Part shown: positions 1-8,286 of the stretch, one piece after another | Layout: the number at the start of each line of letters is the position of its first letter | How positions within the stretch are numbered: the stretch's first letter is position 1 | Origin: Gammaproteobacteria bacterium | GTDB lineage: Bacteria; Pseudomonadota; Gammaproteobacteria; Pseudomonadales; Halieaceae | Length of the DNA stretch: 35,478 nucleotides | Assembly: GCA_030427485.1 (NCBI GenBank) | Contig: JAUICG010000047.1 | Span: 1 to 35,478, forward strand | Direction: 5' to 3' | Translations under genes and position numbers: made by a program | Notes under the pieces: model-generated | Database searches by the model: none | Seen by the model: the letters and a program-made list of their open reading frames with translations, nothing else | What the model was told of the DNA's origin: nothing

Positions 1-34
1 TTTACCGGCCCTCTCTCAACCCAAGGAGCAATTC

Positions 35-415
35 GTGCTGGCTAAAGTCATTCTCTGGATTTCCGCTCTCGCGTTTTGCGCCTATGGCATTGCGTGCCTG
101 TTTTCACCCGGCTTGCCCGCGTCCTACTCCGGACTCGCGATCACCAACGGTGACGCCTTTGTTGAATTGGGCGCGATGTACGGCGGCCTGCAAACCGCAT
201 TTGGAATATTTTGCCTGCTGGGCGCCCTGCGCCGCGACTTGCTGCAGCCCGCACTGACTGCCTTGCTGTTGCTGATGGGTGGACTCGCATTGAGTCGCAC
301 GGGACTGACGGCGATCAGCGCAGACCCGGTGACGGGCTATACCTATGGTGCCCTGGCCTTTGAGTGGGCGACGGCACTGCTCGCCGCGGTGGCGCTAACG
401 AGAACGCCAGGCTAG
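35..415 (+). CDS. DUF4345-like small integral membrane protein
   Basis: The product is 126 aa with about four hydrophobic helices (roughly residues 3-25, 44-64, 68-88 and 102-122), giving a compact inner-membrane protein. The pattern of a first helix, a short polar segment, then a Gly-rich helix containing GAMYGGLQTAFGIF resembles the DUF4345 family, whose function is unknown. The GTG start is chosen because AAGGAGC lies 5-11 bases upstream. It converges on the thioesterase gene and the two stop codons overlap (TAG at 413-415 against the opposite TAG at 412-414). The family call rests on pattern only; the coding call is firm. Confidence 0.7.
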   Translation: MLAKVILWISALAFCAYGIACLFSPGLPASYSGLAITNGDAFVELGAMYGGLQTAFGIFCLLGALRRDLLQPALTALLLLMGGLALSRTGLTAISADPVTGYTYGALAFEWATALLAAVALTRTPG

Positions 416-1053
416 CCGGGGCCGCCTGCGGCGCTGATGAACAAGCCTTCTGCACTCGCCGTCACCTTTCCGTTCACCAGCATCTCTCCCCGACTGAGCT
501 GTTTTCGACCGTCCTGACGCAGATTCATACCGCGTAACTCCACCGTGGTATTCAGGGGAGTCTTGTCGTGGTACTTGACGGTCAGCGTACCGGTGAACCC
601 GGCATTGCCCGATATCACGTTGGCCATGGCCAGAACTTCGTCAAACACCGCGGCGATGATACCGCCGTGCACAGCGTTCGGAGGACCCGCATAGGTGGAG
701 GAGAAAACGGCCTCGCCGCGCACTTCATTGCTGCCGGCTTTCCAGAGCTTGATGGGCAGCGCGATGGCATTGCGCTTGCCGCTTATCGGGCTGTACGGCA
801 TCACGGAAGTAATATCGTCTTCGCGCCATACGATCTCGGACATCTCGCTGGCGATGGAGACAGTCGACCAGCCCTCCCCCTGCTGCAGCCAGGGCGAAAG
901 CGCCGCTATCGCCTGGTGAATATGCCGGGTTGCCTCGGCCAGTGCGTCATCCGGCGCGTTGCTACAACGCAAATGGTTGATAAGCTGGGCCACATCCTGG
1001 TTGATCGCTTCCGCCAGACCATGTGCTTCCGGCAAGGCGCTTTCCTTCTTCAT
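412..1053 (-). CDS. PaaI-type hotdog-fold thioesterase
   Basis: The product is 213 aa. The C-terminal half (about 95-205) is a hotdog domain with the signature NAVHGGIIAAVFDEVLAM, where the HGG turn and the Asp/Glu on the long helix match the acyl-CoA thioesterase active site of the PaaI/YbgC-like superfamily. The closing strands (GTLTVKYHDKTPLNT and VTASAEGLFI) are also typical. The N-terminal 90 residues look helical and are probably a lid or dimer extension. The likely activity is hydrolysis of a cytoplasmic acyl-CoA; the substrate cannot be read. The ATG follows a clear AGGAG. It is the last gene of a - strand pair, 66 bp after the sulfotransferase-like gene. Confidence 0.8.
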   Translation of the reverse strand: MKKESALPEAHGLAEAINQDVAQLINHLRCSNAPDDALAEATRHIHQAIAALSPWLQQGEGWSTVSIASEMSEIVWREDDITSVMPYSPISGKRNAIALPIKLWKAGSNEVRGEAVFSSTYAGPPNAVHGGIIAAVFDEVLAMANVISGNAGFTGTLTVKYHDKTPLNTTVELRGMNLRQDGRKQLSRGEMLVNGKVTASAEGLFISAAGGPG

Positions 1054-1119
1054 GCTAACTCCTGCTCGACATTATCGGGCTGCGTTTCGGGCAGCCGGTA
1101 CAGCGGAATTCCCTGCCGG

Positions 1120-2589
1120 CTACCATACATCAAGGAGGTTTATCGCTCGGGAAACCTCCAGAACGCCGCCGACTTCCAGCAGCGGACACCTCTCGGCAAG
1201 CGACAGCACCGCGTCCGTATCTTCGATCTCCACCAGGGTGTAGCCGCTCATCGCCGGTTTTCCACTCGCCTTTGCCACATCGCCTGCGCGCACCAGCGTT
1301 GTATTGCCCACGTCGTTGATCGCATTGCCAACGGCATGCTTCTGCAGTGTGGACAACCACGCGTCAAATTTCGTGTTGACGTCCGACTCCCCCTCCTCGG
1401 CCAGGCGCCGGCTATCATAGAAGTATGTGATGATATGGGAGGGTATCCGAACTTTCGACGTCGCGCCGGTTTTCGGTTTTTGCGAAGATTCTTCGGCCGA
1501 CTGGCCCTGTGGCTGCGACTTCGCATCCTTCTGCATCGCCACCTCCACACGGCGGAGCCTGCCCCTCAGGGCAGTCGCGTCCTCGACGGAAATCTCTTCC
1601 ATGAAGTCCGCCAACTGCTCCAGAAAACTGGCAAAGTCCCAGCGCAGCGTAGCGCCCGGCTCAAACTCCATTGCCCACTGTACCACCGGTTCGTAGGACG
1701 CCCTGGTCAGGGTGAGAGATTCCGCGCCGGAGCGTCCATCGAAATTGTCGGAGGCCACGGGCGTGGCAATATTGAACTGGTCGTTGACCCACAGCAGGTC
1801 TTCCTCCGTGGCATCCCTCACCCGCTCCAACAACTCGCGGTCATAGACGATAGGTGTCTCTATATTGGGAGACAATTTGATGATGTAGTCGGAAATGTTC
1901 GTGGCAAAAACTCCGCCGTGCAGCCGGTTCATCCGCCGCAGCACCTCTGCCTCTTCGAGCGTCAGGCTTCTATTGACTTTCTTTTCCAGCTTTTTCAGTC
2001 CCTTGGTGTTCACACCGATGATGTCCGCCAGTGAGCCGTAGATATCTTTTTTCGCCACGTCGTAGTTTATCGCCAGGACCTTGTCACCAAACACCCGCAC
2101 ATAGCGCCTGAGATATTCCACCGAGCGGTGAAATGCGATGTCCGAACTCTTGTCTCCGAATTTGTGGGCGATGGAACTGCGCTTGATGCCCTGTAGATAG
2201 GTGGAATACTGCTGCTCATAAACACTGCGAATGTACACGATAATTGTGACTTCGATATCGCATTTGGCACAGATATCGTAGATCTTCTGTACAAACGGCG
2301 CCCGAATACCCTGAAAAAGCTCACAGCTGATCAGGGCAACATTGTTCCTCGGATTATAAAAGTACGTGGTGGTCAGCAGGCGCTCCACCTCATCGAAGTC
2401 CTGGTTGACAAGCGCCCGCTGCAGGTCAAAGCCGTTGCCGGAAGACACTTCGCCGGTTTTTGCATGGGGAACCAGGTCGGCGTAGTCCACACCCTGCCGG
2501 GACAACGCATCGGAATTGAGCGAAAGCCACGATTGGAGCGCAGAGGACCCCGTTTTTCCCAGTCCGATATGCAGAAACAATTTCTTCAT
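1120..2589 (-). CDS. Sulfotransferase-like protein fused to a YCII-like domain
   Basis: The product is 489 aa. Residues 1-250 look like a PAPS-dependent sulfotransferase. The N-terminus HIGLGKTGSSALQSWL (7-22) is the 5'-phosphosulfate-binding loop, and VYIRSVYEQQYSTYLQG (118-134) matches the 3'-phosphate-binding Arg/Ser segment. Residues 250-345 are helical, followed by a Gln/Lys/Ser-rich linker at about 350-380. Residues 384-485 resemble a YCII/DGPF domain: a first strand SHIITYFYDS, then KFDAWLSTLQ, GYTLVEIEDTDAVLSLAERCP and a closing GGVLEVSRAI. The DGPF-like turn is changed to SGKPAMSGY. The protein is likely cytoplasmic. The acceptor is unknown, and the domain combination is one I do not recognise. 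Confidence 0.72.
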   Translation of the reverse strand: MKKLFLHIGLGKTGSSALQSWLSLNSDALSRQGVDYADLVPHAKTGEVSSGNGFDLQRALVNQDFDEVERLLTTTYFYNPRNNVALISCELFQGIRAPFVQKIYDICAKCDIEVTIIVYIRSVYEQQYSTYLQGIKRSSIAHKFGDKSSDIAFHRSVEYLRRYVRVFGDKVLAINYDVAKKDIYGSLADIIGVNTKGLKKLEKKVNRSLTLEEAEVLRRMNRLHGGVFATNISDYIIKLSPNIETPIVYDRELLERVRDATEEDLLWVNDQFNIATPVASDNFDGRSGAESLTLTRASYEPVVQWAMEFEPGATLRWDFASFLEQLADFMEEISVEDATALRGRLRRVEVAMQKDAKSQPQGQSAEESSQKPKTGATSKVRIPSHIITYFYDSRRLAEEGESDVNTKFDAWLSTLQKHAVGNAINDVGNTTLVRAGDVAKASGKPAMSGYTLVEIEDTDAVLSLAERCPLLEVGGVLEVSRAINLLDVW

Positions 2590-2925
2590 GTTTAACGTCC
2601 ACCGATTGCCTCGTCGGGCAATACTGGTCTGTTCATGGAAAGGAGGAATGCCCGCTTGCCCAGGACGGTTTCGGCGCCCCGATGCTGTTTACTCACTAGT
2701 ACGTGCCTGAAATTCCGCTTTGCGCATTGTAATGCCAAGTGGCGCTCCCATCAAAGTTGAATCGGGCGCTATCGGGCCGGAATGCGAAAAGGCTCACATC
2801 GGTGGGCGAACCGAACGGGACACTCGGGCCTGCTGCGGGACACAAGGGGTGCCACGCTTTGAACGCTATGACTTTTGACCCAATGCCTTTACTATCTGCG
2901 CAGCACCCGGCAGAGGAGAGAGCAC
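2590..2925. other. Divergent intergenic region, 336 bp
   Basis: This lies between the divergently transcribed sulfotransferase-like and SlyD-like genes, so it must carry both promoters. A 6-bp inverted repeat, ATTGCC (2605-2610) and GGCAAT (2617-2622) with a 6-base loop, sits 16 bases upstream of the sulfotransferase start. No convincing -35/-10 pair, RNA gene or conserved ORF was seen. Confidence 0.5.
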
Positions 2926-3408
2926 GTGCAGATCGGACCCGAAACAGTAGTCAGCTTTCATTACACCCTGCGCGACGAATCGGGCAAGGAGTTGGAAACC
3001 TCTCGCGGGGGAAATCCGGCAACCTACCTGCACGGCGCAAACAATATCATTCGTGGGCTGGAATCCGCCATGGCCGGTCGCGGCGACGGTGACCAGTTCA
3101 GCGTAACCGTCCCTCCCGGCGAAGGCTATGGATTGCGCAACCCCGACAGTGTGCAGCGGGTACCGATAAAGCATCTCGCGTTCAAGGGCAAACTACGTCC
3201 TGGCGCCGTAGTGCAGCTCGGCACCAGTGACGGGATGCGAGCAGTCACCGTGGTAAAGGCAGGCAGGCACACCGCGGACATCGACACCAATCACCCGCTG
3301 GCGGGCCAAACGCTGGTGTTCGACATAGAGGTACTGGAAACACGAAGTGCGAGCGTCGAAGAACTGTCCCATGGTCACGTCCACGGGCCCGGCGGGCACC
3401 AGCACTGA
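2926..3408 (+). CDS. SlyD-like FKBP-type peptidyl-prolyl isomerase
   Basis: The product is 160 aa from the GTG at 2926, which follows the strong AGAGGAGAG ribosome binding site. An earlier in-frame TTG at 2875 would only add a non-conserved extension. The N-terminal FKBP half has VSFHYTLRDESGKELETSR and ATYLHGANNIIRGLE. It is split by the insert-in-flap chaperone domain (PPGEGYGLRNPDSVQRVP onward), and the FKBP fold closes with NHPLAGQTLVFDIEVLE, the classic SlyD ending. The tail HGHVHGPGGHQH is a short His-rich metal-binding extension, as in SlyD proteins that bind Ni/Zn. The likely role is cytoplasmic proline isomerisation and chaperoning, possibly with metal handling. Confidence 0.92.
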   Translation: MQIGPETVVSFHYTLRDESGKELETSRGGNPATYLHGANNIIRGLESAMAGRGDGDQFSVTVPPGEGYGLRNPDSVQRVPIKHLAFKGKLRPGAVVQLGTSDGMRAVTVVKAGRHTADIDTNHPLAGQTLVFDIEVLETRSASVEELSHGHVHGPGGHQH

Positions 3409-3418
3409 GCGGCTGGCG

Positions 3419-4171
3419 CTACGCGCGGTAGTTCTCCCGCAGGTAGTCGAGGATATCGGCGGACTCGAACAGCCCGCGGTCGGTGTTGGGATCGTACAGG
3501 TACGGTATTGACACCTTCCCCTCCGACTCCTGCAGCAACCGACGGTTTTCCAGGTCGCTGTCAGGCTGCAGTTTCAAGCGTTCCCTCATCGGCGGCAGTA
3601 CCCACTCCTCGAAACGGGTGCGCCCGCAGTTGCGAAGAATATAGGGGATCTCCATCTCGCACAGCAGTTCCCGAACCGGTCTGGCGTACGGGCTGGACTC
3701 GAAACTGTACAGTTCCAGCAAGTATTCCGGCATCCTGCCCGGACGGGCCTGCATGCCGCGACCCGCCCGCGGTGCGCTGGCCAGCATGGATCCCACCGTT
3801 TGCAATCTTCCCGCCCGCCATTTAAGCGGCAGTTCCCGCAGGCCGTAGGTCTCGAACAGATAGGCGACGATATCCAGGGATTCGTACATCTCGGCACCGG
3901 TATTTGGATCCACCAGGTAGGGAAACTGGGCCTTCCCGCCGCGTGCCACCAACTCGGGTCGAAACCGGGTCCCGGCCTTGGGGCAGGGGTATATTTCCAC
4001 ATCGAGATCCAACTCCGTCAGGACTTCCCGCACCAGGCGACAGTACGGACAGTTCTCGATATCGTACAACTGCAGGGTCTTTTTCGGTTTTACCGCTGCG
4101 GGCGTACTCTGAATCCCGTTACTGGCACGCAACAGCGTCGCCATCATTGAAGTCGCCAAATTGACTGCCAT
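3419..4171 (-). CDS. Tandem GST-N / glutaredoxin-like domain protein
   Basis: The product is 250 aa with two copies of a GST N-terminal (thioredoxin-fold) domain. The first (about 32-110) has the redox motif CPYC at 41-44, cis-Pro in FPYLVDPNTG, and ESLDIVAYLFETYG. The second (about 150-250) has SPYA in place of CPYC at 160-163, then IPYLYDPNTDRGLFESADILDYLRENY. The second domain has therefore lost both catalytic cysteines but kept the fold-defining cis-Pro and Glu-Ser. The linker is Arg/Gly-rich, and no C-terminal all-helical GST domain is present. The likely role is a thiol/disulfide or glutathione-linked function with one active and one structural or binding domain. It starts 3 bp after the gltX stop, so it probably shares that transcript. 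Confidence 0.85.
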   Translation of the reverse strand: MAVNLATSMMATLLRASNGIQSTPAAVKPKKTLQLYDIENCPYCRLVREVLTELDLDVEIYPCPKAGTRFRPELVARGGKAQFPYLVDPNTGAEMYESLDIVAYLFETYGLRELPLKWRAGRLQTVGSMLASAPRAGRGMQARPGRMPEYLLELYSFESSPYARPVRELLCEMEIPYILRNCGRTRFEEWVLPPMRERLKLQPDSDLENRRLLQESEGKVSIPYLYDPNTDRGLFESADILDYLRENYRA

Positions 4172-4174
4172 CGC

Positions 4175-5665
4175 TTAACCCTCGCTCAAAAGCCGGTACT
4201 CTTTTTCCAGTTTTTTCATCGCTTTCTTGGACACACCGCCCAGTGTTTCTATCGCGTGACGAATTCGGGCGCGACTCATATCCGGCCCCAGGATCTCCAT
4301 TGAGTCTACCACGGAGAATGAAGCGCTGGAGCCGGCGATCGCGATGAACAGGGGTGCCAGAAAATCTTTCACCTTGACGCCGAGTGCGTCAGCCACCGAC
4401 TTGAGCTCAGCCCACACATTGTCCCGCGTCCAGTGGCGCAGTTCTTCCAGGCGCCACAGCGCAAACTGCAGGTTCCTGACGGTGTCTTCGCGCTCGACAG
4501 CAAGCGCGGCAAAACTGTCCTCACTGACAGGCAGCACGCCGGACACCAGGAAACTCGCCAGCGGCGCGAAATCACTCAGGGTCTCCATGCGTTTGCGCGC
4601 GTGCGGCAGAACACGCATCAGGTATTCGCGATTGTATGCCCAGTCCGCCAGCCGCTGTGCCAATTGGGCGTCATCGAGTTCCTCGCGCAACCAGACGCCG
4701 TTCAGCCAGCTCAGTTTCTCAACATCAAAAATAGGGCCCCCCAGCGAGACGCGCTGAAGATCGAACTGCGACACCATATCCTCCAGGGAGAACTTTTCGC
4801 GCTCGTCGGGCATCGACCAACCCATGCGCCCCAGGTAATTGAGCAGGGCCTCGGGCAAATAACCCATGCGCTGGTAGTAGAGGATACTGGTCGGGTTCCT
4901 GCGCTTGCTCAGCTTCGATTTGTCCGGGTTGCGCAACAGCGGCAGATGGCAAAGCCTGGGCATATCCCAGCCGAAATACTCATACAGTAATTTGTGTTTC
5001 GGCGCAGAATTGATCCACTCCTCACCGCGCAGTACATGCGTGATGCCCATCAGGTGATCGTCCACCACATTGGCCAGGTGGTAAGTCGGCATGCCGTCGG
5101 ATTTCAGGAGTATCTGCGCATCCACCATACCCCAGTCCAGTTCGATGGTGCCGCGCAACATATCCTCGATCGCGCAACTGCCCTCCTCCTCCGGTACCAG
5201 CATCCGTATCACGTGGGGATCACCGGCTTTCTGCCGCCTGCGCACCTCGTCATCACCCAGTCGCAGGTCCGAGGGCTTTAGAGCGGTGGAGTTACCCGCG
5301 GCGCGGCGCGCCTCGCGCAGTTCGTGCAACTCCTGTTCGGTGCGATAGCAGACAAAAGCCTTGCCCGCATCCACCAACTGCTGCGCATACTGGCCGTACA
5401 TGGCCATCCGTTCACTCTGCCGGTAAGGCCCGTGCGCTCCCCCGACATCCGGCCCCTCATCCCATGTCAGGCCCAGCCAACGCAGCGAATCGAGGATAGC
5501 CTGCTCCGACTCGGGGGTACTGCGGACCCGGTCGGTGTCTTCGATACGCAGCAGGAACTCCCCGCCATGGGCCCGTGCGAAGCAATAGTTGAAGAGCGCA
5601 ATATAAGCGGTGCCGACGTGCGGGTCACCGGTGGGGGAAGGCGCAACACGGGTGCGTACGGTCAT
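4175..5665 (-). CDS. gltX: Glutamate--tRNA ligase
   Basis: The product is 496 aa, a class I aminoacyl-tRNA synthetase that charges tRNA with glutamate in the cytoplasm. The HIGH-equivalent is in APSPTGDPHVGTA (HVGT at 16-19), and the KMSKS-equivalent is KLSKR at 251-255. LLRIEDTDRVR and VDDHLMGITHVLRGEEW are standard GluRS motifs. The region after AFVCYRTEQEL lacks the Cys cluster of zinc-containing GluRS, so this is the zinc-free subtype. The C-terminal anticodon-binding helical domain is complete. It has its own likely -10 at 5698-5703 and is followed by the tandem GST-N gene. Confidence 0.97.
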   Translation of the reverse strand: MTVRTRVAPSPTGDPHVGTAYIALFNYCFARAHGGEFLLRIEDTDRVRSTPESEQAILDSLRWLGLTWDEGPDVGGAHGPYRQSERMAMYGQYAQQLVDAGKAFVCYRTEQELHELREARRAAGNSTALKPSDLRLGDDEVRRRQKAGDPHVIRMLVPEEEGSCAIEDMLRGTIELDWGMVDAQILLKSDGMPTYHLANVVDDHLMGITHVLRGEEWINSAPKHKLLYEYFGWDMPRLCHLPLLRNPDKSKLSKRRNPTSILYYQRMGYLPEALLNYLGRMGWSMPDEREKFSLEDMVSQFDLQRVSLGGPIFDVEKLSWLNGVWLREELDDAQLAQRLADWAYNREYLMRVLPHARKRMETLSDFAPLASFLVSGVLPVSEDSFAALAVEREDTVRNLQFALWRLEELRHWTRDNVWAELKSVADALGVKVKDFLAPLFIAIAGSSASFSVVDSMEILGPDMSRARIRHAIETLGGVSKKAMKKLEKEYRLLSEG

Positions 5666-5697
5666 GGCAGGCTGGTGTCCCGAAAAATAAAGACGCG

Positions 5698-5703
5698 ATT
5701 ATA
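5698..5703 (-). promoter_or_regulatory. Likely -10 element of gltX
   Basis: On the - strand this reads TATAAT, a perfect sigma-70 -10 hexamer, 32 bases upstream of the gltX ATG. No good -35 is seen at 16-18 bp spacing. Confidence 0.45.
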
Positions 5704-5810
5704 CGGTGTCGGCTGGGTAAATCCCACTTTGTGGCCCGCGCTGGCCTCCGCGAGCGCGCGGCCAGACCAATAATTCTCACAAGCCCCTAGGAATTTGGCA
5801 GCGCAGAAAC

Positions 5811-5816
5811 TATACT
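5811..5816 (+). promoter_or_regulatory. Likely -10 element of the TPP-riboswitch transcript
   Basis: TATACT sits 12 bases before the first base of the riboswitch P1 stem, the right distance for a transcript that starts just ahead of the aptamer. The -35 region is poor, with only loose matches around 5787-5793. Confidence 0.45.
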
Positions 5817-5827
5817 CCCGGCCTCAA

Positions 5828-5911
5828 TCCTAAGGGGTGGCTACGGCCTGAGATGTTTGTCCCGGTGACAGACAAACCCTTGAACCTGATCCGGGTAATA
5901 CCGGCGTAGGA
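5828..5911 (+). promoter_or_regulatory. TPP riboswitch (THI element)
   Basis: This is a clear thiamine pyrophosphate aptamer. P1 is formed by TCCTA (5828-5832) and TAGGA (5907-5911). GGGGTGG is followed by the conserved CTGAGAT at 5849-5855. The second arm carries ACCCTTGAACCTGATCCGGG (from 5876), then TAATACCGGCG. The order and spacing match the family consensus. It sits in the leader of the TonB-dependent receptor gene, so binding of thiamine pyrophosphate should reduce expression of the receptor and probably of the downstream pnuT operon. Confidence 0.96.
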
Positions 5912-5948
5912 ATAGGTGCACTCATACCACTCTAACGTCGCTCTCCGG

Positions 5949-5969
5949 GTCTCTTTTTGTTTAAGAGGC
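5949..5969 (+). promoter_or_regulatory. Possible SD-sequestering hairpin of the riboswitch
   Basis: GTCTCTT (5949-5955) can pair with AAGAGGC (5963-5969), which contains the Shine-Dalgarno of the receptor gene. The stem is 7 bp with one G-U pair and a 7-base T-rich loop. No T-tract follows it, which suggests translational rather than intrinsic-terminator control. Any competing anti-sequestor pairing with the aptamer could not be defined by eye. Confidence 0.4.
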
Positions 5970-5975
5970 TCCACA

Positions 5976-8129
5976 ATGTCAAAACGCTACACCATCCTGT
6001 CCTCATTGCTGGCGCTCGCGAGCATCCCCTGCACCACGCTCGCGCAATCCGCCGGCAGTCATTCGCTGGAAGAAATCGTCGTCACCGCCAATTTCCGGAA
6101 AACCACGCTGCTGGAGACCGTCGGCAGTGTCAGCGTGATCGGCGCGGGCACTATCAGCGAGCGGGCTGCGCAACACCTCGAAGATATCCTCAATGCCGTG
6201 CCGAACGTGACCTGGGCCTCTGGAGCGTCGCGCAGTCGCTTCGTGCAAATTCGGGGAATTGGCGATCTCGAGCAATTCTACGACCCCAAATACTACCCCT
6301 CCGTCGGCATGAGGCTGGACAATCTCGAGCTCGGCGACAGCGTCAACGCGGGCATGCTTTTCGACGTGGCGCAGGTGGAGGTATTGCGCGGGCCGCAGGG
6401 TACGCGCTACGGCGCCAGTGGCCACGCAGGGATGATCAATATCATCAGCAATGCGCCAACTGAAGCCTTTACTGGAGAGCTGAGCGCGGGTGCGGGAAAC
6501 CATGACAGCTACAATGCCGGTCTGGTATTGAGTGGCGCCCTGCACGACACCCTGCGCGGACGCCTCGCAGTGCAGCAAAATAACAGCGACGGCTATATCG
6601 AGAATGAGCACCTCGACGACAACACCAATGACTTCGATGAATTGACCAGCAGGGGCCGCCTGCAATGGACACCCTCGGAGAGCGCCCTCTATGAACTGGG
6701 CCTGCTGTACTTCGATGCAAACAATGGCTACGACACCTGGTCGATCGAAAATGACCGCTCCACCTGGAGCGATCAACCCGGGAAAGACTCACAAAAAACC
6801 AAAGCGGTAACCACCAGCGGCAGCTGGCAACTGGCTGACACGCTGACTCTCGAGGCTGATGTCAACTATATCGATATGGAATTGCACCAGAGCTATGACG
6901 CGGACTGGGTATCCGCCGAGTTTTGCCAGCTCTTTACCTGCTCCGGCGGCCATGAAACAGCACAGGAAATTTTCGACCGCGACCGCTACCGCCTGGTCGC
7001 CGAAATCAGGCTACTGGGTGGCGAGAACTCCCTGTCCGCCGGCAACGGCCAGTATGTCGTCGGCCTGTATGCCAATGACGGCAGCGAAAATCTCAACTAC
7101 CGGTATCCCAGCGTATGGTATGGCGATTCCACCAGCAACAGTGACTACGATACAAGTCGCTACGCGATATACGGTGAGTACGAGTATGCGCTGTCGAGCG
7201 ATCTGACCCTGGTGGCCGGCGCGCGCCTGGAGCGTTTCGAGGCCGATTATCGCGACAGCAGTGGCTTCAGCAGTGACAATAGCGACGAGCTCTGGAACGC
7301 GAAACTCAGCGCACGCTATGACCTCGACGACAGCACCATGGTGTACGTCACTGTCGCCCGCAGCGCCAAGCCTGGTGGCGTAAACACCACGGCAACGGCC
7401 AACCGGCCATTCATGTCACCCGTATTCCAGGCCTTCACTGAGGGCAGACTCAGTTTTGACGACGAGAGCCTGCTGAATACGGAAATCGGCATCAAGACGG
7501 AACAGTTTGACCAGCGCCTTTTCCTGCGTGCCGCGGTATTCTACACCGACAGGAGCAACGCCCAACTGGAGAGTTGGATGTGGGACGATGCCGCCGGACT
7601 GTGGATCGGCTACCTGGACTCCACCAGTGACGCGAATAACTACGGCCTGGAAGTCGAGAGCAGTTTCGCGCTCAACGATTACATCACACTATTCGCCAAC
7701 GTCGGCCTGCTGCATGCCGAAGTGGACACGATCGAAGCCTTTGACCTCGACCAGTTCGATTTTGTCACCAGGGAGAACCGCGATCAGGCCAAATCACCGG
7801 ACTACCAGTACAACCTCGGCGCCCGCGTTGCGCTGGATGACGAGTGGAGCGGACATTTCGAAGTCGAGGGACGGGGCAAGAGCTACTACGGCTATTATCA
7901 CGACGGCAAACTGGACAGCTACGACCTGCTAAATGCCAGCATCCACTGGCAACGCAGCAACATCGGAGTCAGCGTCTGGGGGCGCAACCTCACGGACAAG
8001 GACTTCGCGGTACACGGCCTGTATTTCGGCAATGACCCGCGCGACGATTTCGGGGCCTACCAGAATGAGGTATTCGTGCAACTCGGAGAACCACGGACCT
8101 ACGGAATCGAGTTCACCTACGCTTTTTGA
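5976..8129 (+). CDS. TonB-dependent outer-membrane receptor, probably for thiamine
   Basis: The product is 717 aa from the ATG at 5976, preceded by AAGAGG; an upstream in-frame GTG at 5916 lies at the riboswitch edge and is unlikely. The signal peptide is about residues 1-24 (ending TLAQ). A TonB box EEIVVTA lies at 32-38. The plug domain includes ILNAVPNV, VQIRGIG and VEVLRGPQGTRYGASG. The rest is a 22-strand-type barrel ending in RTYGIEFTYAF with a terminal Phe. The TPP riboswitch and the pnuT neighbour identify the likely cargo as thiamine or a precursor, taken up with TonB/ExbBD energy. Substrate assignment is by regulation and context, not by ligand residues. Confidence 0.93.
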   Translation: MSKRYTILSSLLALASIPCTTLAQSAGSHSLEEIVVTANFRKTTLLETVGSVSVIGAGTISERAAQHLEDILNAVPNVTWASGASRSRFVQIRGIGDLEQFYDPKYYPSVGMRLDNLELGDSVNAGMLFDVAQVEVLRGPQGTRYGASGHAGMINIISNAPTEAFTGELSAGAGNHDSYNAGLVLSGALHDTLRGRLAVQQNNSDGYIENEHLDDNTNDFDELTSRGRLQWTPSESALYELGLLYFDANNGYDTWSIENDRSTWSDQPGKDSQKTKAVTTSGSWQLADTLTLEADVNYIDMELHQSYDADWVSAEFCQLFTCSGGHETAQEIFDRDRYRLVAEIRLLGGENSLSAGNGQYVVGLYANDGSENLNYRYPSVWYGDSTSNSDYDTSRYAIYGEYEYALSSDLTLVAGARLERFEADYRDSSGFSSDNSDELWNAKLSARYDLDDSTMVYVTVARSAKPGGVNTTATANRPFMSPVFQAFTEGRLSFDDESLLNTEIGIKTEQFDQRLFLRAAVFYTDRSNAQLESWMWDDAAGLWIGYLDSTSDANNYGLEVESSFALNDYITLFANVGLLHAEVDTIEAFDLDQFDFVTRENRDQAKSPDYQYNLGARVALDDEWSGHFEVEGRGKSYYGYYHDGKLDSYDLLNASIHWQRSNIGVSVWGRNLTDKDFAVHGLYFGNDPRDDFGAYQNEVFVQLGEPRTYGIEFTYAF

Positions 8130-8286
8130 CCAAGGGTGAACTCGCTGCCCAATGTTCCCCGGCGCGATGGCCATGTCGGACTGGCCAGGCCGCGTAGTGG
8201 CGGCTTGCCGCAACCTGCGCGATGCGGACCGAACCGAAAGTTTCGCGGCATTTATCCATTGTTCCTGAAAGGCGGGGAAACGAACA

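Noticed and set aside
568..2034. Long + strand open frame (488 codons) across the thioesterase and sulfotransferase genes
   Set aside because: It is antisense to two well-supported genes, has a low-complexity Arg/His-rich translation with no family features, and arises from high GC.
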